From NCBI RefSeq assembly GCF_026626665.1, contig NZ_JAPNKE010000002.1, forward strand, positions 8,037,168 to 8,101,167: DNA of 64,000 nt. Direction: 5' to 3'. The stretch's first letter is position 1; the number at the start of each line of letters is the position of its first letter. This stretch comes from Nannocystis pusilla. GTDB taxonomy: Bacteria; Myxococcota_A; Polyangia; Nannocystales; Nannocystaceae. Made by a program: the position numbers and the translations under genes. Below the pieces are notes generated by a model. The model did no database searches and was not told the origin of the DNA. It saw only the letters and a list, made by a program, of their open reading frames with translations. Positions 17,640-26,706 of the stretch are shown piece by piece.

Positions 17640-17950
17640 GGGAGCGCTGGGGCGTCACATGTCCCTTCAGCCATCTCACGATCGCCGCTCGAAGCGACAA
17701 CGACCCCGCGCGACGCGGCCTGGGATCGCTGAGCCGTAACATGTCCCTTCAGCCATCTCACGAGCCCCGCTCGAAGCGACACCGCCCCCCGCGTGCGACC
17801 TCCAGGGATCGCTGAGTCTTAACCTGTCCCTTCAGCCATCTCACGAGCCCCGCTCGAAGCGACACCGCCCCCCGCGTGCGACCTCCAGGGATCGCTGAGT
17901 CTTGACCTGTCCCTTCAGCCATCTCACGATCGCCGCTCGAAGCGACAACG
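17640..17950. repeat. 83-bp tandem repeat, four copies
   Basis: Four copies start near 17657, 17739, 17822 and 17905 at 82-83 bp spacing. Each begins (A)CATGTCCCTTCAGCC or CCTGTCCCTTCAGCC, then ATCTCACGA, CGCTCGAAGCGACA and GGATCGCTGAG. CGCTCGAAGCG is itself a small hairpin. Copies two and three are nearly identical, while one and four share a variant. The opening word is a half-site of the dispersed palindrome. Confidence 0.85.
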
Positions 17951-18065
17951 ACCCTGCATGACGCCGGGCCTGGCGCGCCCGCCTTCGGCTTGCGTCACAC
18001 CGGCGTCACCCGCCCTCGTGTGACCGTCTGTCCTTTCAGACCTGTCTCTTCCAACCTGTTCGTTC

Positions 18066-18215
18066 GTGTCGCGCATGCGTCGAGCAGCCGATCCGCCTGC
18101 CTCATCGGACCTATCCCTTCGGACCTCTCCGTTTGCGTCGCAGAGAACGTCGAGCAACCGATCCGCCTGCCTCATCGAACCTGTCCCTTCGGACCTATCC
18201 GTTTGCGCCGCCCGG
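18066..18215. repeat. Second short tandem repeat, two copies
   Basis: Two copies of about 70 bp share CGTCGAGCARCCGATCCG and CCTGCCTCATCG, then an ACCTRTCCCTTCGGACC word and TCCGTTTGCG. The second runs into the 3' end of the following minus-strand gene. Confidence 0.65.
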
Positions 18216-19758
18216 GGTCGAACCACACCCCGACCTCGATCCCGAGGTTCAGCTCCACTCCGCCCACGGCCGCCAGCGCCGCCTCGCCGGGGCGCGCCAG
18301 CAGCGGCTTGCGCGGGCCGTTCGGGCCGGGTTCGCCCGAGGCCCACAGCTCCGCCCGCGCCCCGGCGCGCACCGCCACGGCCGGCAGGCGCAGCCAGAAG
18401 CCGGGCGACAGCCGCAGGCCGCCGCCGACCAGGGGCCGCGAGCTCGCGCGAACGACCGAGACCTCGCCGCCTGGCAGCCCCCACCACTCGACCCCGACGA
18501 GCCCGACGATCGGCAGCTCGAACGCCCGCACGCGCACGCCGAAGCCCGCCCCCGCGGCCACGCGCACCCGCGCCAGAGTGTGGCGGTCGACCGGGGCCAC
18601 CGTCGCGCGCACCTCGAACGCGGCGATCGCTCCTCGCCGCCAGCGCAGGTCGAGCCCGAGCCCGAACATCGCCCCGCGCACGCCGGCCAGCGGCCGGTCG
18701 AGCCCGAACGACGCGCCGTCGTAGCGCACCAGGCCGAGCTCGAGCCGCGGCGCAGGCGCCGGCGCCGGCGGCGAAGGCAACCGCGGACACGGCTGCACCT
18801 CCGGACATGTCTTTGTAACATGTGTCCTTGGGACATCCGATTGTCCCGGCGGAGGCGGCGGCTCGGCGATCGCCGGCGGCACCGGCACGTCGCGCTGGTC
18901 GGGGGCGACCGAGTCGTCCTCGATGGCCGCGATCAGCAGCGCCAGCGCGCCGGCCACCGGGCGCGCCGGCGGCTCGTTCGCGGTGTCGACCACGCGGAAG
19001 TAAGCCCGCCCGTCGGCGAGGATCAGCGCGACCTGCACCTGCGTCGCTGACGTCCGCCGCAGGTCGACGAACGCGCGCAATCCGTCGCGCGCCGGCAGCT
19101 CGTCGCCCTGCTGCGCCAGCGCCAGCGACGGCAAGCGCACCCGCAGCGCCCGCTCGAGGTCGGCGAACTCGACGCCCTCGACCCGCACGAGCGCGCCGGC
19201 GATCGTCGGCGCGGGGACCACGGGGACCGGGCTCGCTACGGGCACCGACCCGGGCGAAGCGCTCTTGCTCGCCTCCGGTACCGTCGCGGTCGGCGAGTCC
19301 TTGCTCGCCTCCGTCGCTCCGCCAGGCGAGGCAACCTTCGCGCCCTCGGTCGGCGGCGGCCTCTTGCTCGCCTCCGTCGTCGGCGAGTCCTTGCTCGCCT
19401 CCGTCGCTCCGACAGGCGAGGCAACCTTCGCGCCCTCGGTCGGCGGCAGCCTCTTGTTCGCCTCCACCGTCGGCGAGTCCTTGCTCGTCTCCGTCGCTCC
19501 GCCAGGCGAGGCAATCTTCGCGCTCGCACCCGTCGCCGAACTCTCGCTCGCCTCCGTGGCTTCGGAGGCAACCTTCGCGCCCTCGGTCGGCGGCCTCTTG
19601 CTCGCCTCCGTCGTCGGCGAATCGTTGCTCGCCTCCGTCGCTTCGACAGGCGAGGCGACCTTCGCACCCGTCGCCGAGCTCTTGCTCGCGCCCGCCGTCT
19701 CCCCCGCATCGGCGGGCGAGCTCGTCAGCGCGAGCGCGAGCAGGGGGGCGGACAGCAC
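18172..19758 (-). CDS. Secreted repeat-bearing envelope protein, probable beta-barrel C-terminus
   Basis: This 528-residue protein starts with a signal peptide (MLSAPLLALALTSSPADA). Residues about 20-165 are four to five imperfect repeats of about 30 residues (SKDSPT, EASKRPP, TEGAKVASP, GGATEA). A globular region follows (about 180-290, VRVEGVEFADLERALRVRL), then a Pro-rich linker. The last 180 residues have alternating hydrophobic, Gly-rich strands (LELGLVRYDG, GLGLDLRW, GAGFGVRVRAFELP) typical of outer-membrane barrels. The linker sequence QSDVPRTHVTKTCPEV is encoded by a dispersed CATGTCC palindrome inserted in frame. The function is not recognised. Confidence 0.7.
   Translation of the reverse strand: MLSAPLLALALTSSPADAGETAGASKSSATGAKVASPVEATEASNDSPTTEASKRPPTEGAKVASEATEASESSATGASAKIASPGGATETSKDSPTVEANKRLPPTEGAKVASPVGATEASKDSPTTEASKRPPPTEGAKVASPGGATEASKDSPTATVPEASKSASPGSVPVASPVPVVPAPTIAGALVRVEGVEFADLERALRVRLPSLALAQQGDELPARDGLRAFVDLRRTSATQVQVALILADGRAYFRVVDTANEPPARPVAGALALLIAAIEDDSVAPDQRDVPVPPAIAEPPPPPGQSDVPRTHVTKTCPEVQPCPRLPSPPAPAPAPRLELGLVRYDGASFGLDRPLAGVRGAMFGLGLDLRWRRGAIAAFEVRATVAPVDRHTLARVRVAAGAGFGVRVRAFELPIVGLVGVEWWGLPGGEVSVVRASSRPLVGGGLRLSPGFWLRLPAVAVRAGARAELWASGEPGPNGPRKPLLARPGEAALAAVGGVELNLGIEVGVWFDPGRRKRIGPKGQVR
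18803..18848. repeat. In-frame dispersed palindromes in a coding linker
   Basis: GGACATGT (18803-18810), ACATGT (18818-18823) and TGTCC-TTG-GGACA (18823-18835) lie in the Pro-rich linker of the envelope protein without breaking its frame. Confidence 0.6.
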
Positions 19759-19801
19759 GGCGAGCCGCTATATAGCCCGCCGAGGCCGACCGGGCGAGGG
19801 C

Positions 19802-21119
19802 TCAAGGTTGGCCGAGGCAGTCGGCCAGCTTCTGGTCGCACAGCGCGGGTTCCTGGCCTTCCTCGAGGCACGCCTTGTGGAGGTCGAAGCACTGGTCGGG
19901 CGCGGGCGGATTCGGCGGGCCCACGCACAGCTGCCACTGCGCCTTGCACTCCTCCGGCTCGCCGCCCTGTTGCAGGCAGACCTCGAGCTCGAGGTCGCAG
20001 TCGTTCGGCGGCGGCGGCGGCTGCTGGTTCAGGCACTCCTGCAATTGCCCCTCGCACTCGGCCGGGTCGCCGCCCTGCTGCAGGCACGCCTCGAACTGCC
20101 ACTTGCAGTCGTCGGGCGGCGGCGGCGGCTCCCAGCACTGCTGCAATTGCGCCTCGCACTCGGCCGGATCGATCCCCTGCTCGAGGCACTGCTGGAACTG
20201 CCCCTCGCAGTCGTCGGGCGGCTTCGGCGCGCACAGCTGCTCGCACACCTCCGGCGGCTGGCCCTGCTCCGCGCACTTCTGCCAGCAATCGTAGGGCGGC
20301 GGCTGGCCCAGGCACTCCTGCAATGCGCCTCGCACTCGGCCGGGTCGCCCCCCTGCTCGAGGCACAGCTCGAATTGCCACTTGCAGTCGTCGGGCGGCGG
20401 CGGCGGCGGCTCCCAGCACTGCTGCAATTGCGCCTCGCACTCGGCCGGATCGATCCCCTGCTCGAGGCACTGCTGGAATTGCCACTCGCAGTCGGGCGGC
20501 GGCTGCGGCTCGCACAGCGCCTTGCACTCCTCGGGCGGCAGGCCCTGCTGCTCGCACTGCAGCCAGCAGGTCTCCGGCGGCGGCGGCTGCCCCAGGCACA
20601 GCTTCAGCTCGTCCTCGCACTTGGCCGGATCGATCCCCGCCTCGAGGCACACCTGGAACTGCTGCTCGCAGTCGTCGGGCGGCGGCGGCGGGCACGGGTG
20701 GGGCGGCACAGCTGCTCGCACACCTCGGGCGGCTGGCCCTGCTTCAGGCACTCCGACACCTCGAACTGGCAATCGACCGGCGGCGGCTGCGTCGGCAAGC
20801 ACTGCTCGAGCTCGAGCTTGCAGATCGTCGGGTCGATCCCGGCCTCGAGGCACACCTGGAACGCCTGCTCGCAATCGTCCGGCACCGGCACCGGCGCCGG
20901 CTCGCAGCCCTCGAGCAGCGGCGCGCACTCGTCGGCGGTGTGGCCCTGGTCGAGGCAGTTCACGTACTGCTGCTGGCAATCATCGGGGGCCGGCTCCTCG
21001 TCCTTGCCGCCGCCCTCCTCGACGTCGACCTTCACGTCGCAGCCGGTGGGGACCAGCACGGCGCAGGCCGTGCATGAGAACAGGAAGCCGAGTCGGCGCA
21101 ATAGGGGGAGTGTCTTCAT
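19802..21119 (-). CDS. Cys-rich tandem-repeat lipoprotein (two frameshifts)
   Basis: Repaired length is about 439 residues. A lipoprotein signal (LFSCTACAVLVPTGC) and an acidic stretch precede about a dozen units of 25-35 residues with pattern DDCxxQFQxCLEQGxDPxECExxLQQC, each with four Cys, joined by Pro linkers. One unit type has the variant QGxPPEVCEQLC. Such modules probably fold as small disulfide-bonded helical hairpins outside the cell. One C is missing near 20700 (the G run on the plus strand) and one base near 20325; restoring both gives continuous repeats and a multiple of three. The repeats invite slippage but these two breaks lie in short homopolymers. No known family name is assigned. 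Confidence 0.75.
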
Positions 21120-21201
21120 GGCAACGTCCTTCTCGCGATGCGTTTGGCCGGTGAGTGACGCGGGCCCTGCCGCGATTACAGCCCGGCCTTGCGAATTGCG
21201 A

Positions 21202-22938
21202 TCAGGGCGGCTGACACTCCGGCGGTCCGACGTACACGTCGTCCACGCTCCAGCCCGCCACCGGCGGCAGGCCCGGCTCGGGGTGGTGATGACAGAAGCG
21301 GACCTTCAGCGCGGGATTGACGAACGGCGTGAGGTCGAAGACGTGCGGCGTCCACACGGGCTCGTCGAGCGGCTCGTTCTTGCTCTCGAACACCGGGACC
21401 CACGCCTTGCCGCTCCACGCCTCGACGCGCGCGCTGGACGGCCCGCGCGGCGGCAGCGGCACCGCCGACAGCTGACTCCAATATTGCAGCACCACCGGCT
21501 GCGCCAGCAGCAGCGCGTCGATCGGCGGGCTCGTCAGGCACGCGTCCGCGGGCAGCGGCTCGTCCGGCAAGCAGCCGCCGATCGCCGCGCCCGCGAGCAT
21601 GTTCTCGCCGCCGGGCGAGTGGTCCTCGGGCGGATCTTCGAACCCGTTGACCGCGCACTGCGAGGGGAACGCGGGCCCGATCATCCACGGCGGATCGGTC
21701 ATCCACGCCCCGGGGTCGTTGAAGTCGAACAGCGACACCGGCCCCGGCTTGCCCACGCACTGGCCCTGCGCGCAGAAGTCGTCGAGGGTGCACGCGAGCC
21801 CGTCCTCGCACGGCTCGCCCTCGTTCGCGAACTCGACCGCGCAGTTGCCCGAGGCCGGGTTACAAAACGCGTGCTGACACGGCCCGTCGAAGCCGCCGCA
21901 GTCGCGCGGCACGCCCGCGCACTTGCCGGCCACGCAGAGGTCGCCGTCGGTGCACGGGTCGCCGTCGTCGCACTTGTCGCCGTCGAGGTCGAGGTACACG
22001 CACTGGCCGCCGTCGCACAGCGGCTGGCGGCAGAACTCCGCCGGGCAATCCGCGGCGACCCGGCACTGCGGCGGCGGGCCGCACAGGTTGTCGACGCACA
22101 GGTCGCCCTGGCAGTCCCACGGCCCCGCGCACTTCTGCCCGGGCCCGCACGGCGGACAGACCGGCCCGCCGCAGTCGACGTCGGTCTCGGCGCCGGAGAC
22201 CACGCCGTCGAAGCACGGCTCCTCCGGGCCCTCGCCCGGCGTCGGCGGCTGCGGCCCGGTCACTGTCGAATCTGTCCCCGGGGACATGGTCTCCGAACCA
22301 GCTTCGGTGGCCGGGACGGGCGGGTCGGAGCTGTCCTGGAATTGATAGACTACCGGCGGACAGGCCGCGAGCGGCAGGAACGCCAGCAGCGCGGCCCGGC
22401 GAATCGTCGCGGCCGCGAGTCCGCCAGCGCGCCTCCCTGCGTCGGCCTCGATCGGCTTCGCCTCGACGCGAGCGCATCTCGCTGCGCCCGCCTCGATCGG
22501 CTTCGCCTCGACGCGAGCGCTCCTCGCTGCGTCCGCCTCGATCGGCTTCGCCTCGACGCGAGCGCTCCTCGCTGCGCCTGCCTCGATCGGCTTCGCCTCG
22601 ACGCGAGCGCCCCGCGCTGCGTCCGCCTCGATCGGCTTCGCCTCGACGCGAGCGCTCCTCGCTGCGCCCGCCTCGATCGGCTCCGCCTCGACGCGAGCGC
22701 CCCTCGCTGCGCCCGCCTCGATCGACTCCGCCTCGATGCGAGCGCCCCTCGCTGCGTCGGCCTCGAACGGCTCCGCCGCGATGGCCCTGCGAAAGCCGCT
22801 CATTTCGGCCTCGCTCGCCGCCACTGCCCTCGCTGCGACCGCTTCGCCAGCGCTCCTCACCTCGGCGGCCGCGGCCCTCTCCCTCCGCTCCGGGCCGCGG
22901 CTCCCTCTCCGGCCCGCTCGCACCATTCGATCCCTCAC
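21202..22938 (-). CDS. Cys-rich lipoprotein with unusual repeat-encoded N-terminal leader
   Basis: The reading frame gives 578 residues. GTG at 22938 overlaps the upstream stop (GTGA), indicating translational coupling. Residues about 50-165 are a 15-residue repeat (ARVEAKPIEADAARS type). Only then comes RRAALLAFLPLAAC, a lipoprotein-like signal. The mature part has a DVDCGGPVCPPC start and many Cys pairs (CDDGDPCTDGDLC, CEDGLACTLDDFC) like myxobacterial and metazoan Cys-rich repeats, then a beta-sandwich-like C-terminus. No ATG/GTG/TTG lies close to the signal, so either the leader is translated or the real start was displaced by the repeat. It forms an operon with the ECF sigma and TPR membrane genes. 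Confidence 0.7.
   Translation of the reverse strand: MRDRMVRAGRRGSRGPERRERAAAAEVRSAGEAVAARAVAASEAEMSGFRRAIAAEPFEADAARGARIEAESIEAGAARGARVEAEPIEAGAARSARVEAKPIEADAARGARVEAKPIEAGAARSARVEAKPIEADAARSARVEAKPIEAGAARCARVEAKPIEADAGRRAGGLAAATIRRAALLAFLPLAACPPVVYQFQDSSDPPVPATEAGSETMSPGTDSTVTGPQPPTPGEGPEEPCFDGVVSGAETDVDCGGPVCPPCGPGQKCAGPWDCQGDLCVDNLCGPPPQCRVAADCPAEFCRQPLCDGGQCVYLDLDGDKCDDGDPCTDGDLCVAGKCAGVPRDCGGFDGPCQHAFCNPASGNCAVEFANEGEPCEDGLACTLDDFCAQGQCVGKPGPVSLFDFNDPGAWMTDPPWMIGPAFPSQCAVNGFEDPPEDHSPGGENMLAGAAIGGCLPDEPLPADACLTSPPIDALLLAQPVVLQYWSQLSAVPLPPRGPSSARVEAWSGKAWVPVFESKNEPLDEPVWTPHVFDLTPFVNPALKVRFCHHHPEPGLPPVAGWSVDDVYVGPPECQPP
22273..22286. repeat. TGTCCCCGGGGACA palindrome within a coding region
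   Basis: A perfect 14-bp palindrome in the linker of the Cys-rich lipoprotein. The same 14 bp occurs at 239-252 inside the first kinase gene. Confidence 0.65.
22435..22765. repeat. 45-bp tandem repeat array in a 5' coding leader
   Basis: About seven copies of a 45-bp unit, GCCTCGATCGGCTTCGCC then TCGACGCGAGCG, CTCCTCGCTGCG. On the minus strand each unit encodes 15 residues. Its period equals that of the 15.7-16.1 kb array, although the sequences differ. Confidence 0.85.
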
Positions 22939-23975
22939 GGCTCGCCCTCGAGCACGCGCGCCGCCTGGTGGCGATGCACCCCGTTCGGGAAGTCGGTCGC
23001 GTAGTCACGCCAGCAGCTCGCGCGCTCGCCCTCGTCGGCCCGCCGGCACAGGCCCGCGCGGGCGTCGTCCGCGTAGCGCCCGCGCGGGAACGCCTGCAGG
23101 TACGTCCGCCACAGCGCGACCTCCTCGTCGCCGCCGTGGCGCTGGCGGGCCAGCGAGAACAGGTCGCCGTAGGCCAGGTCAGCCGCGCGCGAGCCGGGCG
23201 CCAGCGCGACGATCTGCCGGTACAGCGCCTCGGCCGCGGCGAGGTCGCCCGCCTCCCACTTCGCCTCGGCCTCGCCGTCGAGCCGCCTCAGCCGCTCCGC
23301 CGGCGACTCGCCGCGCGGCCGCGCCGGCCCCTTCTCGGGGACATCCTTCCCACCTGCCTTTTCAGGCATGCTCTTCGGGACATCCTCGACGGGCGGCGTC
23401 AATTCGGCGGGCACCTCGGCCTCGCTCGCGGGCGCCGTCGGGCCCACGCCCGGCCGCGCCCGCTCGACCCGCGTCGGCGCCGGCGTGGGCGCCACCTCGT
23501 GCCGCGACGGCGACGCCTGGTCCTGAAACGGCGCCTGGAGGGCCGTATCGGGCCCGCCTTGCCCGCGGGTCAGCAGCGGGCGGACCCCGAACGCCAGCGC
23601 CGCGACCGCTGCCGCCGCCGCCGCCCACATCCACGCCCGTGACCGCGACTGCCTGGCCTTGGGGACAGGTACGGGCGGAGGCCCGGCCGCTCGCACGGCC
23701 GCGCAGTCGTGATCGATCTCCGCGCGCGCCGCTGCCAGCAGCGCCGCGAACTCGGCCTGCTCGCGCGCCGGCACCTTGCCGTTCGCGTCGCGGCGCAGCT
23801 GCGCCACCGGGGCCAGCTCGCGCACCTCGACCAGCGCGGCAGCAGGCACGCGCTTCGGGTCGCGCGCGTGCGCCTCGGCGACCACCGCGGCGAAGTCGGG
23901 CGCGAGCAGGTCGCGCCGCATCGCCTCGGCGAGGTCGGTCGCGGCGGCGTCGACGATGTCGTCGAGGTCCTTCAC
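22935..23975 (-). CDS. Single-pass membrane protein with TPR-like C-terminus, candidate anti-sigma factor
   Basis: This 346-residue protein is encoded directly after the ECF sigma gene, the usual place of an anti-sigma factor. The cytoplasmic N-terminal 100 residues are helical. One membrane helix follows (WMWAAAAAAVAALAFGV, about residues 115-132). A Pro/Ala/Glu-rich linker leads to a TPR-like domain (AEAKWEAGDLAAAEALYRQ, SRAADLAYGDLF). GTG at 23975 overlaps the repaired sigma stop and has GGAGGAG five bases upstream. Its own stop overlaps the next gene (GTGA). A palindrome-derived segment (VPKSMPEKAGGKDVPEK) sits in the linker. The anti-sigma role is inferred; no ZAS zinc motif is present. 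Confidence 0.7.
   Translation of the reverse strand: MKDLDDIVDAAATDLAEAMRRDLLAPDFAAVVAEAHARDPKRVPAAALVEVRELAPVAQLRRDANGKVPAREQAEFAALLAAARAEIDHDCAAVRAAGPPPVPVPKARQSRSRAWMWAAAAAAVAALAFGVRPLLTRGQGGPDTALQAPFQDQASPSRHEVAPTPAPTRVERARPGVGPTAPASEAEVPAELTPPVEDVPKSMPEKAGGKDVPEKGPARPRGESPAERLRRLDGEAEAKWEAGDLAAAEALYRQIVALAPGSRAADLAYGDLFSLARQRHGGDEEVALWRTYLQAFPRGRYADDARAGLCRRADEGERASCWRDYATDFPNGVHRHQAARVLEGEP
23338..23384. repeat. In-frame palindrome cluster in a coding linker
   Basis: GGGACATCC words flank a small hairpin, TGCCT-TTTC-AGGCA (23355-23368), inside the linker of the TPR membrane protein. Confidence 0.5.
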
Positions 23976-24615
23976 GCCGGCTCCTCCTCTGCGGCGGCAG
24001 CACGCCCCACTCCACCAGTTGTTTGCGGATCCGCTGCCGCGCCTGGCTGGCGCGCACCGCCAGGTTGCCGCTCGAGATCCCGAGCTGATCGGCGGCCTCC
24101 TCGGGGCTCAGGCCCTCGAGGTCGCGCAGCACGAAGGCCACGCGCAGGTGATCGGGCAGGGTCTCGAGCGCGGCGTACAGCGCCCGCACGCGCTGGCGCT
24201 GGTGCAGCGCCCCGTCGGGCGGCTGGGCGCCGGCGTCGAGCGACCGCATCACTTCGAGCCGCGCGTGCGCCTTGGCGGTGCTGCGCTGCGATCGCCAGTG
24301 ATTGCGCACCACGTTGATCGCCACCCCGTGCAGCCAGGTCGACAGCTGCGAGCGGCCGTCGAAGCCGCCGATCTTCAGCAGCGCCTGCACGAACGTCTCC
24401 TGCACCAGCTCGCTCAGGCCCGCGTCGCCGGTGAGCGCGCGGACGTGGCGATAGACCCGCTCGTAGTGGTCCTGGTAGAGCCGCGACCACGCGCTCATCT
24501 CGCCGGCCTTGGCCCGCTGGACCAGCTGTTCGGTGCTCGCCCGCTGGGGCGGCGCCGCGGGGGAGGTCGGGCCCGGGATGGAGGGCACCGGCCGGAGGTG
24601 ACTGCCGGGGGTCAT
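23972..24615 (-). CDS. ECF-type RNA polymerase sigma factor (3' frameshift)
   Basis: The product is about 214 residues. Region 2 spans about residues 40-110 (LYQDHYERVYRHVRAL, ELVQETFVQALLKI, LSTWLHGVAINVVRNHWR). Region 4 spans about 150-205 (LPDHLRVAFVLRDLEGLSPE, QLGISSGNLAVRASQARQRI). The first 30 residues are Pro-rich. As written the frame continues for another 200 residues of Arg-rich shadow sequence over the next gene. One added base between about 23985 and 24010 gives a TGA at 23972-23974 overlapping the next GTG, matching the coupling seen elsewhere in the operon. It should direct transcription of a stress or envelope regulon, possibly its own operon. Confidence 0.82.
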
Positions 24616-24711
24616 GCGCTCGGACCGGTGAGCCGCGCGAACGGCCTCGAGATTACAGCCGATCGCACGACGCCGATGCGGACCTCCGCGGCCCGCTCAT
24701 CCGCGCGCGCC

Positions 24712-25788
24712 TCAGGGCGCGTTGACGCCGCGCAGCGCCGCCGCGTGGGTGGCCACGCCGAACACCGCCGGCGCGCCCCACAGGATGTTGCCGCGGAAGC
24801 CGATGTAGAACATGCCCCCGGCCTGCGTGCGGACCTTCTCCGGCACGTCCTCGCGCGCGAGCGGGCTGTCGAACTGACCGCCGAGCACGATCGCCCCGAA
24901 CCCGCCGAGGCCGATGCCGATGTCGGCGACGAAGCCGATCGGGCTGCGCACGTTGTCGAACCGCCCGTCGGGCTTCTGGATGCCGGCGACCTTGAACGCC
25001 AGACCGCTCGAGAACTCGATCGTCGGCGACCAGCGGCCGCGCTTGAACCAGTAGCGGCCGGCGAAGCCGACGTTACCCCAGACGTCCTTGCTGTCGCTGG
25101 CGATGATGCCGCCCTTCGGTCCGAGCGACACCCGCGTGTACTTGAAGCCTCCGCGCTGCTCGACCAGCGTCGGGATGCTGACCCACACGTCGTATTGCAC
25201 GCGGGCCGAGCTCCACTTGTAGAGATCGCCGGGCGAGGCGACATCGCCCTGGCGCACGCGATACGCGTAGCCCGACGTCGCCTGCACCTCGACCACCAGG
25301 CCGCAGGTCGGGTCGGCGATCAGGCAGCGCCAGCGCGACTTCCGTTCGCTGGTCGGCGCGCTCGCCTCGAGGCCGTGGCGCAGCCGCAGCTCCTGCATCT
25401 CGGCGTCGGTGTAGAACGGCGGGCCGGGCTTCTCTTGCGGCCCGGGCGCGGCGTCGGCGGGCGGCGGAGCCGGGGTCTCGGCCACGGGCACCGGCACCGG
25501 CGGTTCGGGCGGGGCCGCGGGGACCGCCCCGGTGGCGCTCGGGTCCCACGCCGGCAGCTCGGCCGACTTCGGCGCCTGCACCGGCGCCCCGGAGGTCGAG
25601 GTCGTCGTCCCGGCCGGCGTGGTCGCGGTCGCGGTCGCGGTCGTCGTGGTCTTCGTCGTCGACGTCGTCGGCGACTGCACCGGCGGCGGCGTGCTGGTCG
25701 GCGTCTGCACCGGCGGCTGCGCGAGCGCCAGCGACATGGCCCAAGAGACAGGCAGGAAGTTGACAGAGAGAGACAGGAGCGCGCTCAT
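24712..25788 (-). CDS. Exported protein with Thr/Pro-rich linker and beta-barrel-like C-terminus
   Basis: The product is 358 residues with a signal peptide (FLPVSWAMSLALAQ), a long Thr/Pro/Ala linker (residues about 25-120) and a C-terminal domain of about 220 residues with Gly- and aromatic-rich alternating strands (GYAYRVRQGD, VGFAGRYWFKRGRW, ADIGIGLGGFGAIVLGG). This suggests an outer-membrane barrel or barrel-associated protein. Two Cys (CLIADPTC) could pair. The ATG at 25786-25788 overlaps the stop of the upstream gene (ATGA), and the two proteins have related C-terminal domains, so they look like a co-translated paralogous pair. The function is unknown. Confidence 0.7.
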   Translation of the reverse strand: MSALLSLSVNFLPVSWAMSLALAQPPVQTPTSTPPPVQSPTTSTTKTTTTATATATTPAGTTTSTSGAPVQAPKSAELPAWDPSATGAVPAAPPEPPVPVPVAETPAPPPADAAPGPQEKPGPPFYTDAEMQELRLRHGLEASAPTSERKSRWRCLIADPTCGLVVEVQATSGYAYRVRQGDVASPGDLYKWSSARVQYDVWVSIPTLVEQRGGFKYTRVSLGPKGGIIASDSKDVWGNVGFAGRYWFKRGRWSPTIEFSSGLAFKVAGIQKPDGRFDNVRSPIGFVADIGIGLGGFGAIVLGGQFDSPLAREDVPEKVRTQAGGMFYIGFRGNILWGAPAVFGVATHAAALRGVNAP

Positions 25789-26540
25789 TGCATCGCTCCT
25801 CCGGCCAGCAGGCCGAGCAAGACGAGGCCGATGGCCGGCAGCGCGGGGATGGCGTGGGCGCGGAAGCCCGTGATCACCCGCGAGTCGCCGTCGAGGAAGT
25901 CACCGCTGACGAAGAACCCGCCCCAGCCGGCCCACCCGGCCGCGACCTCGAGGTGCGTGCCGTTGTACCAGCCGGTGTAGGTGAGCACCGACGAGCGGAC
26001 CACGCCGACGGTCAGGTCGACGTGGAACGCGTTGCGCTTCTGGCTCAGCCACAGCTGATTGACGAGGCCGAAGCGATACGCCGAGGTGTGCGGGGTCGTC
26101 TGCACCACCTCGTCCGGCGCGTCGACGACGGAGCCGGTGTTGGCGGCCACGCCGGTGCCGCGCGACCAGCTCGCGATCACGCCGACCGACCACGGGTTCC
26201 AGCGCTTGCGGGCCAGTTGCAGCGGACGGACCGTGAAGCCGCCGCGGAAGTTGTAGTGCGCGTAGGGCAGGTCGACGCCGCGGTCGCCGGCGATGCCGTT
26301 GATGCCGACGCCGACGTCGACGCTGGCGATCAGGGCCGAGCTGCACTGCGCGTCCTCGACGAAGCAGAACGCGCCCTTGCCGACGGAGAAGCGCGGCGGC
26401 GCGGCCGGCGGAGGTCCGCTCGGGAAGTGCGACTCGGTCGCCGCTTCGGGCGCGAAAAACGGCCCGTGCTCGGGAGGCGGACCCGAAGGCGCGGGAGCGG
26501 GCGCCTGAACCAGGGCGAGCAGGAGGACGGCCGTAGTCAC
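25785..26540 (-). CDS. Exported beta-barrel-like protein
   Basis: This 251-residue protein has a short signal (TTAVLLLALVQAPAPA), a Pro-rich linker and a beta-rich domain. Recognisable pieces are CFVEDAQC (compare CLIADPTC in the next gene), VDVGVGINGI, YNFRGGFTVRP, RFGLVNQLWLS and a final hydrophobic segment (IPALPAIGLVLLGLLAGG). GTG at 26540 is chosen because the signal peptide starts there; a longer frame to 26651 would add 37 residues with no secretion signal at the front. It overlaps the next gene by four bases. Its role is unknown; the pair may form one outer-membrane assembly. Confidence 0.65.
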   Translation of the reverse strand: MTTAVLLLALVQAPAPAPSGPPPEHGPFFAPEAATESHFPSGPPPAAPPRFSVGKGAFCFVEDAQCSSALIASVDVGVGINGIAGDRGVDLPYAHYNFRGGFTVRPLQLARKRWNPWSVGVIASWSRGTGVAANTGSVVDAPDEVVQTTPHTSAYRFGLVNQLWLSQKRNAFHVDLTVGVVRSSVLTYTGWYNGTHLEVAAGWAGWGGFFVSGDFLDGDSRVITGFRAHAIPALPAIGLVLLGLLAGGAMQ

Positions 26541-26706
26541 CGAAGGGACCTCAGGATGCAGAACTCGCGCGGGACTTACAACCCACCCGCGATCGGACCT
26601 GCAGGGAACGGCCGGGGCGGGTCCTGAACCCCACACCGCCAATTCGCGCATGTCGCGCGAGCACGGCAGAGGGCCGCGACGGGGCGGAACGGCGGCCGAG
26701 CGCCCG

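Noticed and set aside
17640..17950. CRISPR array
   Set aside because: The repeats are contiguous 83-bp units with no unique spacers, and no cas gene is nearby.
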